Source: Cloacibacterium rupense (GTDB lineage: Bacteria; Bacteroidota; Bacteroidia; Flavobacteriales; Weeksellaceae). From it: a stretch of 64,000 nucleotides of DNA. The notes beneath the pieces were generated by a model. It worked only from the letters and a program-made list of their open reading frames with translations. It ran no database searches and had not been told where the DNA came from. The position numbers and the translations under genes are program-made. Below are positions 24,389 through 31,157 of this stretch, piece after piece. The stretch is taken from the NCBI RefSeq assembly GCF_014645495.1, contig NZ_BMLV01000001.1, positions 676,596-740,595 of the forward strand, given 5' to 3'. Position 1 is the stretch's first letter. Each line of letters starts with the position of its first letter.

Positions 24389-25390
24389 TTAGTTTTCTAA
24401 TTTGTCTAAGAATGGATAATTTGGTTCAGAATAAACATATTCATACATTTTCTCTGGAGTTGGATATGGAGATTCTTCAGCGAATGCTTCACAAACATCT
24501 ACAAATTCTCTAGATTTTTGTTCGATTGCGTCTAATTCTTCTTCAGTAGCCCAATTATTTTCTAAAATTCTGTTTTTCACCAAAACGATAGGGTCTTCTT
24601 CTTTTTTTACCGCAACTTCTTCTTTGGTTCTGTATGGTTCAGCATCAGACATAGAGTGACCTCTAAATCTGTAAGTTCTAGCTTCAATAAAAGTAGGTCC
24701 ATCACCTCTTCTTGCTCTTTCGATTGCTTCGTAAGCTACCTCTGCTACTTTTTCTGGGTCCATAGCATCTACTGGCATACAAGGCATCTCATAACCAAGA
24801 CCTAGTTTGTAGATATCTTCGTGGTTGGCTGTTCTTTTTACAGAAGTTCCCATGGCGTATTGGTTGTTTTCTACTACAAATACTACAGGAAGTTTCCAGT
24901 TCATAGCCATATTGAAAGTTTCGTGTAGAGAACCTTGTCTTACGGCACCATCTCCGAAGAAACAAATATTAACTGCATTTCTTTCAAAATATTTATCTGC
25001 GAAAGCAATACCAGCTCCTAAAGGAATTTGTCCTCCTACAATACCGTGACCACCGTAAAATCTGTGCTCTTTGCTGAAAATGTGCATAGAACCTCCCATT
25101 CCTTGCGAAGTTCCGGTAGCTTTACCACAAAGTTCTGCCATAATTCTTTTGGGGTCTACACCCATTGCCATAGGATGTACGTGACAACGGTAGGCAGTAA
25201 TCATAGAGTCTTTAGATAAATCCATTGCATGGGTAAAACCAGCAGGAATGGCTTCTTGACCATTGTATAAATGTAAAAAACCTCTAATTTTTTGTTTAAG
25301 GTAAAGTGATCGACACTTATCTTCAAATCTTCGCCACATTGTCATATCTGCATACCATTGTAGATAGACTTCTTTAGAAAACTCTTTCAT
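24389..25390 (-). CDS. pdhA: Pyruvate dehydrogenase E1 component, alpha subunit
   Basis: A 333-residue thiamine diphosphate enzyme subunit; decarboxylates pyruvate with E1-beta. The TPP/Mg motif GDGAVRQGSLHETFNMAMNW..NN is complete, as is the regulatory-loop-like RFRGHSMSDAEPYR. First gene of the pdhA-pdhC operon; pdhB is elsewhere, as is usual in Flavobacteriia. A -7 promoter element lies upstream. Confidence 0.95.
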   Translation of the reverse strand: MKEFSKEVYLQWYADMTMWRRFEDKCRSLYLKQKIRGFLHLYNGQEAIPAGFTHAMDLSKDSMITAYRCHVHPMAMGVDPKRIMAELCGKATGTSQGMGGSMHIFSKEHRFYGGHGIVGGQIPLGAGIAFADKYFERNAVNICFFGDGAVRQGSLHETFNMAMNWKLPVVFVVENNQYAMGTSVKRTANHEDIYKLGLGYEMPCMPVDAMDPEKVAEVAYEAIERARRGDGPTFIEARTYRFRGHSMSDAEPYRTKEEVAVKKEEDPIVLVKNRILENNWATEEELDAIEQKSREFVDVCEAFAEESPYPTPEKMYEYVYSEPNYPFLDKLEN

Positions 25391-25455
25391 CTATTTCGTA
25401 ATATTTATTTTTTGTTAAATTCTATGCCTAAACATAGCTTGTGTAAATTACTGTG

Positions 25456-25463
25456 CAAAAATA
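25456..25463 (-). promoter_or_regulatory. Candidate -7 promoter element of pdhA
   Basis: The minus strand reads TATTTTTG, 65 bases before the pdhA ATG, in the divergent spacer shared with the PAP2-like gene. Confidence 0.45.
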
Positions 25464-25554
25464 GTAAATTTCTTTCTTATTATTATTAAACTTATGTAAT
25501 AAATAATGACGAATGTTTTTATCAATGAAAAAACGTATTTTTGAAATTCAAAAT

Positions 25555-26169
25555 ATGAAAATGTCAATAAACAAAAGCTTTCCGGTTCTTATCACGATTT
25601 CTAATATTATATCTAATGTTCTGAATCCACTATTTTCTTTACTGATTTTTTTAGCAGTCTATTCTTATGAAAAAAGCGATGGCAAATTTAATCTAACAAG
25701 TTTCCTTTTACCTATTGCTCTGGTAGTAATCCCCATTTTTGGATGGATTTACTGGAATGTAAAAAAGGGGAATTACACCAATATGGATGTCTCTAACAGA
25801 GAACAAAGAAACAGCTTGTATCTATTTAACTTCTTCATTATCAGCATCTATATAGCAGCACTATTCTACACCAAACAAAATTTTGATTACATTTTAATCA
25901 TCATTTTTTTACTGATTTTGCTAGTGGTAATGTTTCTGAGCAATTTATTTATTAAAAGCTCTATGCATACCAGTTTTAATGTTTTTGTAAGTGCTTTATT
26001 CTTTAGTTTAAATCCAATTTATGGATTGATATGGTTATTTTTGACATTATTAGTGGCTATTTCTAGAGTTATTTTAAAAAGACATACGGTAAAAGAAGTA
26101 ATAATGGGTGCATTAATTGCCACTGTCATTTCTTTTGTTTATCTTTATTTCGATATTCAGAATCATTAA
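25555..26169 (+). CDS. PAP2-like membrane protein
   Basis: A ~204-residue protein with six hydrophobic segments. SSMHTSF matches the second PAP2 phosphatase motif (SxxH) and SRVILKRHTVKEVIMG the third (SRxxxxxHxxxEV), but the first motif KxxxxxxRP is not clear, so activity as a lipid phosphatase is uncertain. The in-frame ATG at 25513 is less likely, because a TATTTTTG promoter-like element (25536-25543) would lie inside it. The divergent neighbour is pdhA. Confidence 0.65.
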   Translation: MKMSINKSFPVLITISNIISNVLNPLFSLLIFLAVYSYEKSDGKFNLTSFLLPIALVVIPIFGWIYWNVKKGNYTNMDVSNREQRNSLYLFNFFIISIYIAALFYTKQNFDYILIIIFLLILLVVMFLSNLFIKSSMHTSFNVFVSALFFSLNPIYGLIWLFLTLLVAISRVILKRHTVKEVIMGALIATVISFVYLYFDIQNH

Positions 26170-26181
26170 TTTAGATTAGAA

Positions 26182-26565
26182 ATGGAACACTTGAAACCTT
26201 TGACTACTGGCGAAGAAAACCTCATGAAAGTCATCTGGAATTCTGATAAAAAATACCTAAAAGACATCTTAGCTGTTTACCCAGAGCCCAAACCCCATCA
26301 AAATACCATTTCTACATTTTTGAAAAATTTGGTCGAAAAAAATTACTTGATGACCACTCTAGAAGGTAGAATTTTCAGGTATGAAATTGCTGTTTCTAAG
26401 AAATCCTATAAACTATTTTTGCTTAAAAATTTCATTCAAGACTTTTACAATAGCAATCCGAATGAGCTATTGGTAGACCTTATGAGTGAAGGTTTGATTC
26501 AACTTTCTGTTGCTGAGAAGGAGAAGGAGAAAGACAAAAAGAAAAAGAAAAAAAAGAAAAAGTAA
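26182..26565 (+). CDS. BlaI/MecI/CopY-type transcriptional repressor
   Basis: A 127-residue winged-helix protein (LTTGEENLMKVIWN ... HQNTISTFLKNLVEKNYL) of the BlaI family, which bind as dimers and are usually inactivated by a BlaR1-type membrane protease. No BlaR1 gene is next to it; the next gene is a DUF4153 membrane protein. The end is a Lys/Glu run finishing in nine or so Lys codons (AAG/AAA), unlike typical BlaI. 12 bases after the PAP2-like gene, likely same transcript. Target and inducer unknown. Confidence 0.85.
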   Translation: MEHLKPLTTGEENLMKVIWNSDKKYLKDILAVYPEPKPHQNTISTFLKNLVEKNYLMTTLEGRIFRYEIAVSKKSYKLFLLKNFIQDFYNSNPNELLVDLMSEGLIQLSVAEKEKEKDKKKKKKKKK

Positions 26566-26643
26566 ACTCACCAAATGAAGGATGGTAAATGCTAAAATTC
26601 CCGAAAATAAAATCACTCTAGATTCTAAAACATCCTAAACACT

Positions 26644-28419
26644 ATGAAATCCAAATTACAAGAAATTCTGAGCAAAGCTGGAAGTGTTTTTCAGAATTAT
26701 GCATACGTGCTATTGATGGCGCTATTGGCCGCAATTACTATGACATTATTGATTGAAAGTGATTCTTTAAAAGAAGAAAGCCTGAACGTTTATACCCGGG
26801 TTATTATTGTTTCATTATTGGGAATTTCGTTGCTTTTTTCTCTGACTATTTTAGCCGAAAGAATTGGCAAAACAACAATCCTTAGCCTTTTTGGAATAGG
26901 ATTTCTGGTTGTCTTTTATCAATTTTTCCTTCCTCATCATAACTCAGGTTTTACAGATGTACACAGAGTTCTGATAGCCGTTAGTTTTATTCTGAGTCAT
27001 CTTCTGGTTTCATTTATTGGTTTTTTGGGCAAAAACAATGAAAAATCTTTTTGGCAATTCAATAAAAATCTTTTTGTAAATGTAGTTTTAACAGGTATTT
27101 TCACGGCAGTTTTGGTGGGTGGAATTATGCTTGCCATTACCGCAGTTGACCAACTTTTTGACCTAGAGTTAGACCAAAAAATATATCCTAAAACCTTCTT
27201 TTTTCTGGCTATTTTTGGCAGCTGTTTTATCTTTTTATTATTCAATGAAGATGGCATAAAATTCTTAGAAAAAGATGGAAATTATCCTGACATTCTTAAA
27301 TTTTTCGTACAATTTATATTGATTCCACTTCTTATCATCTATGCGGTGATTTTATATTTCTATGGCGGCAAAATACTGATTAAATGGGATTTGCCAAGAG
27401 GTTGGGTCTCTTATCTTATATTAGCTTATAGTTTGGTTGGAATATTGGCTTTGTTGCTTGTATTCCCATTAAAGGAAATCTCTACCAAATCTTGGGTTAA
27501 GGGATTTTCTAAAATTTTTTATTTTGCGTTGCTTCCTCTTTTGGTTTTGCTTTTCGTGGCTATTTTCACCAGAATTTTAGAATATGGTTTTACAGAAAAT
27601 AGATATTATGTCTTACTATTGGCCATTTGGCTTACTTTAATCGTTTTATATTTCAGTTTTTGGAAACATCCAAATATTAAATTTATCCCTATTTCGCTTT
27701 TCATTTTTGGCTTATTCTCATTGGTTTTTCCGTATTTCAATACTTTTTCGGTTTCTAAAAACAGTCAGAAAAAAGAATTAGAAGAAATTTTGGTTAAAAA
27801 TAACTTGTTAGAAAATGGTAAAATTAATTTTAATAAACGAATCAATAATTCTGACGCAAACGAAATTTCCGAAAAATTTAATTTTTTAAGAGAAAGAAAT
27901 GAAATAAATTATTTGAAAAAATATTTCAATGAAAAAGAACTAAAAAATATCTCATTTTTTAACCAAAGAAAAATGAGATTTCAAATCAAAGACGAGTTCA
28001 AAAATATCAAGTACAACAACGAGATTAAGAAAGGTGAAAAATACACAAGAGTGAGTATAATGACCGAAGAATTTAGTTATGATGTAAGAGATTACGAGCA
28101 AATATTCAAAGTCTATAATTATGATAATCAAGATTTTGGATTTGATGGGAATACGTTTTCATTGAAGGGCTTCAATGGAAATCTAACGCTTTATTATAAC
28201 AACAAAGACATTGATTTATCACCAGACATTTTAAAAATTGTGAAAGAACACCAAAATAAAGAAGGAGAAATCATTGTTCCTAAAATTTCTTTTACCAAAA
28301 CGGTAGGAAACTACGAATTAAAATTTCTTATAGAGCAAATAGATTACAATCGTTATGCTGGCAAAAGAGGAACTTATTTTATCAATAATGATATTTTGGT
28401 TCTTATCAAGAAGAAATAA
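26644..28419 (+). CDS. DUF4153 membrane protein
   Basis: A 591-residue protein with about eleven membrane segments in the first ~370 residues and a hydrophilic Lys/Asn-rich C-terminal domain of ~220 residues. The membrane part fits DUF4153, a Bacteroidetes family of unknown function. It follows the BlaI-like repressor by 78 bases. I cannot assign a transport or enzymatic role. Confidence 0.75.
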   Translation: MKSKLQEILSKAGSVFQNYAYVLLMALLAAITMTLLIESDSLKEESLNVYTRVIIVSLLGISLLFSLTILAERIGKTTILSLFGIGFLVVFYQFFLPHHNSGFTDVHRVLIAVSFILSHLLVSFIGFLGKNNEKSFWQFNKNLFVNVVLTGIFTAVLVGGIMLAITAVDQLFDLELDQKIYPKTFFFLAIFGSCFIFLLFNEDGIKFLEKDGNYPDILKFFVQFILIPLLIIYAVILYFYGGKILIKWDLPRGWVSYLILAYSLVGILALLLVFPLKEISTKSWVKGFSKIFYFALLPLLVLLFVAIFTRILEYGFTENRYYVLLLAIWLTLIVLYFSFWKHPNIKFIPISLFIFGLFSLVFPYFNTFSVSKNSQKKELEEILVKNNLLENGKINFNKRINNSDANEISEKFNFLRERNEINYLKKYFNEKELKNISFFNQRKMRFQIKDEFKNIKYNNEIKKGEKYTRVSIMTEEFSYDVRDYEQIFKVYNYDNQDFGFDGNTFSLKGFNGNLTLYYNNKDIDLSPDILKIVKEHQNKEGEIIVPKISFTKTVGNYELKFLIEQIDYNRYAGKRGTYFINNDILVLIKKK

Positions 28420-28458
28420 AAGCCGTCTAAGTTAAAGTAGATTTTAATATCCATAAAA

Positions 28459-28482
28459 AAAGCGACTTAAAAAAGTCGCTTT
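28459..28482. terminator. Bidirectional terminator between DUF4153 gene and RRM gene
   Basis: Perfect stem AAAGCGACTT / AAGTCGCTTT with a 4-base loop between convergent genes. T-rich tract on the plus side (28481-28491) and A run on the other side, so it can work in both directions. Confidence 0.85.
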
Positions 28483-28489
28483 CTATTTT

Positions 28490-28834
28490 TTACCAACGGC
28501 TTCCTCCGCCGCCTCTGTTATTTCCATAACCTCCGCCTCTGTTATTTCCATAACCACCTCCACGGTTGTTATCAAAACTTCTGCGTGGTTTTTCTTCTCT
28601 TGGTTTAGCTTCAGAAACGTTTAGTTCTTTTCCGTTAAATTCTTTACCGTTTAGAGCTTCAATTGCTTGACCTCCTTCTTCGTCAGTCATTTCTACGAAA
28701 CCAAATCCTCTTGATTTACCAGTTTCTCTGTCTGTGATGATTTTGCAAGACTGTACTTCTCCAAATTCTGAAAACAACTCGTTTAATTGATAATCTTTAG
28801 TTGTGTAATTGATGTTTGAAACAAAAATGTTCAT
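28490..28834 (-). CDS. RRM-type RNA-binding protein, glycine-rich tail
   Basis: A 114-residue protein: one RNA recognition motif (1-80) with RNP2 IFVSNI and RNP1 KSRGFGFVEM, then a basic linker and a tail built from repeats of GGGYGNNR, encoded by a tandem ~24-bp repeat (28503-28570). Bacterial proteins of this layout act like cold-shock or RNA-chaperone proteins. Single gene between a terminator and a 200-bp leader-bearing spacer. Confidence 0.92.
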   Translation of the reverse strand: MNIFVSNINYTTKDYQLNELFSEFGEVQSCKIITDRETGKSRGFGFVEMTDEEGGQAIEALNGKEFNGKELNVSEAKPREEKPRRSFDNNRGGGYGNNRGGGYGNNRGGGGSRW

Positions 28835-29042
28835 TGTTTAAAAAAAATTAAATTAATAAAAAAATTGATAGATTATAAAGGAAAGTCAAAAACGAATGAA
28901 CATTAATTGAAGTGCATTTATAAAATCTTCCGCAATATACATCTTTTATTTTATAATTTGATAATAATTCTTCGCTTCTAGTAAAAATTTACAAAAATTT
29001 CACATATCATAATATTTTAAAAACCAATGCAATGCATCTGTT

Positions 29043-29909
29043 TTATGGCACTTTATGCCCTTGACTAGATTCTAGCAAAGCAAACCAATCTTCAATTGTT
29101 AAATCTATATCCAAAGATTTTTTAAGAGATTTTATGCTTTCTATTTTAGAGGTTCCTACAATCGGTAAAATTCTAGATGGATGTTTCAAAACGAAGGCCA
29201 ACAATAATTGTGCTTCATCTGCATTGTATTTTGTAGTCAAATCATCTAAAACAGATTTTATTCTAGCTGTTTTTTCAGAATCTTCAGAAAAATAAGTTCC
29301 CATCACACTCCAAGCCATTGGCAGCATTTTTTTCATCATCATTTGGTCTATTGTTCCATCATAAAATGCTTTGGTTTCCGTCAAAGAAACTTCCACTTGA
29401 TTGGTCACCAATTGTGGAAAATATTTAGAAATTAAATCAAACTGAGTAACCGAAAAATTGCTTACCCCGAAATCTCTCACTTTACCAGAACTTCTCAAAA
29501 TTCCGAATGCAGCGGCTATTTCTTCAGGATTCATCAATGGTGAAGGACGGTGAAGCAATAACAAATCGATATAATCTGTTTTCAGATTTTTCAAACTCTC
29601 ATCTACTTGATTTAGAATATATTCTTTAGAATAATTATAATATTTCAAAGGAAAATTTTTCTTTTCCGAAGGCATACAAATTCCGCATTTGGTAATTAAC
29701 TGAATTTTTTCTCTGTCAATTTTCATTTCAGCAAAAGCGCTCCCGAATAATTCTTCAGTAGTGTAACCACCATAAATATCCGCATGGTCAAAAGTATATA
29801 AATCTTCTTCTAATGAGGTTTCTATTAATTTTTGAACTCCACTTACAGAATGATTTGCACCCCAAATTCCCCATCGCATTACCCCTATGATAATTTTAGA
29901 AAAATCCAT
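29043..29909 (-). CDS. Aldo/keto reductase
   Basis: A 288-residue NADPH-dependent AKR of the YdhF-like group. Catalytic Asp and Tyr lie in FDHADIYGGY, Lys in LITKCG and His in LLLHRPSP; the cofactor end reads LPIVGTSKIES. The ATG at 29909 is chosen, because a TAACTTTG promoter element ends 15 bases upstream and the other ATG (29924) touches it. Substrate unknown. Confidence 0.9.
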   Translation of the reverse strand: MDFSKIIIGVMRWGIWGANHSVSGVQKLIETSLEEDLYTFDHADIYGGYTTEELFGSAFAEMKIDREKIQLITKCGICMPSEKKNFPLKYYNYSKEYILNQVDESLKNLKTDYIDLLLLHRPSPLMNPEEIAAAFGILRSSGKVRDFGVSNFSVTQFDLISKYFPQLVTNQVEVSLTETKAFYDGTIDQMMMKKMLPMAWSVMGTYFSEDSEKTARIKSVLDDLTTKYNADEAQLLLAFVLKHPSRILPIVGTSKIESIKSLKKSLDIDLTIEDWFALLESSQGHKVP

Positions 29910-29924
29910 AATTTTAATTTTCAT

Positions 29925-29932
29925 CAAAGTTA
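29925..29932 (-). promoter_or_regulatory. Candidate -7 promoter element of the aldo/keto reductase gene
   Basis: The minus strand reads TAACTTTG, 15 bases before the ATG at 29909. It argues against the longer protein. Confidence 0.45.
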
Positions 29933-30064
29933 AAATTATCTCTTCAATTGTGAAGCAATTATTTGTAAAAACAGAACCTTCACATCTATACAATTATAGT
30001 TTTCTTCGATAAAATCAATGAAAAGAAAGTATTTTAAATTAACCATCAGTTAATATTTATAGCA

Positions 30065-30072
30065 TAATTTTG
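30065..30072 (+). promoter_or_regulatory. Candidate -7 promoter element of the thioesterase gene
   Basis: TAATTTTG, 22 bases before the ATG at 30095; no clear -33 box. Confidence 0.45.
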
Positions 30073-30094
30073 TGGCTTGAAAAAAACAATGTAG

Positions 30095-30487
30095 ATGAAT
30101 TATCACACAAGAAAATGGATTAAACCAGAAGATTTAAACGCCAACCACACGCTTTTTGGAGGCAAATTATTACAATGGATAGACGAAGAAGCCGCTTTGT
30201 ACGCCATTATTCAATTAGAAAATCCGAGAACTGTTACCAAATATATTTCCGAGATTAATTTCGTAAATTCTGCAAAACAAGGAGATATTATAGAAATCGG
30301 GATTGAAGTAATCAATTTTGGGAGAACTTCTATTACGCTTAGCTGCGAGGTAAGAAACAAAATGACGCACCAAACCATTATTACTATTGACAAAATTGTT
30401 TTTGTATCTTTGGATAAAAATGGAAATCCACAACCCCACGGAAAAACCGAAGTGGAATATGTAGAAGACCGATTAGGCAAAGGATAA
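30095..30487 (+). CDS. Hotdog-fold acyl-CoA thioesterase
   Basis: A 130-residue single-domain hotdog protein of the YciA/ACOT type. The helix segment NHTLFGGKLLQWIDEEAA carries the usual catalytic Asn/Asp-bearing region, and ISEINFVNSAKQGDIIEI the strand that follows. It would hydrolyse acyl-CoA. The HMA-AraC regulator begins at the next base after its stop codon, so the two are co-transcribed, though their roles look unrelated. Confidence 0.9.
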   Translation: MNYHTRKWIKPEDLNANHTLFGGKLLQWIDEEAALYAIIQLENPRTVTKYISEINFVNSAKQGDIIEIGIEVINFGRTSITLSCEVRNKMTHQTIITIDKIVFVSLDKNGNPQPHGKTEVEYVEDRLGKG

Positions 30488-31048
30488 ATGCAAATTTTTA
30501 TTAAAAATATGGTTTGTAACCGCTGCATTTCTGCAGTGGAAGATGTTTTCCGAAATTCTGAAATTGATTTCGTTTCGGTCAATTTGGGTTGGGGGGATAT
30601 TTCTACAGAAATTTCAAAAAATCAGTTTGAAAAACTCAACGAAAATCTAAAAAAATTAGGTTTTGAAATTCTAGAAGATGCATCACAAAAACAAATCGAA
30701 AACATCAAAAAACTGATTTTAGAAAAAGTTCAAAATCTTGATATTAATGAAGAATTCTTGCTTTCTAAATACCTTTCAGAAAAACTCAACAAAGAATACA
30801 GCAGTATTTCTAAAGTTTTCTCACAAACCGAAAACATTACTTTAGAGCAATATTTTATTCTTCAAAAAATTGAAAAAGTAAAGGAACTTTTGATTTATCG
30901 CGAACTCACCCTTTCTCAGATTGCTGATAAATTAGGTTATAAAACGGTTCAACATCTTTCTCAACAATTCAAAAAAATCACAGGATTTTCGCCATCACAA
31001 TTTCAAGAACTCAAAGAAAAAAAGAGACTTCCTATTGATTTGATTTAA
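30488..31048 (+). CDS. HMA-AraC fusion regulator, probably copper-responsive
   Basis: A 186-residue protein. The N-terminal ~65 residues look like a heavy-metal-associated ferredoxin-like domain with the metal site NMVCNRC (GMxCxxC type). The C-terminal ~65 residues hold two AraC helix-turn-helices (TLSQIADKLGYKTVQHLSQQF, then KKITGFSPSQF). The usual sugar-binding cupin is absent. It lies 109 bases upstream of the copper ATPase, so activation of that gene by Cu(I) is the natural inference. Confidence 0.85.
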   Translation: MQIFIKNMVCNRCISAVEDVFRNSEIDFVSVNLGWGDISTEISKNQFEKLNENLKKLGFEILEDASQKQIENIKKLILEKVQNLDINEEFLLSKYLSEKLNKEYSSISKVFSQTENITLEQYFILQKIEKVKELLIYRELTLSQIADKLGYKTVQHLSQQFKKITGFSPSQFQELKEKKRLPIDLI

Positions 31049-31102
31049 AATTTTCATTTGCCAAAATCTTAAAAATCTAAATTTCATAACATTCTGCCAT
31101 GA

Positions 31103-31133
31103 TTTGATAATGGTTTTTATTTGATTAATTTTG
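31103..31133 (+). promoter_or_regulatory. Promoter of the copper ATPase gene
   Basis: TTTG (31103-31106), 19 bp, TAATTTTG (31126-31133): both Bacteroidetes boxes at the consensus spacing, 24 bases before the ATG at 31158. It shows that copA can be transcribed apart from the regulator. Confidence 0.72.
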
Positions 31134-31157
31134 AAATTTGTATCAAAATTAAGAAAG

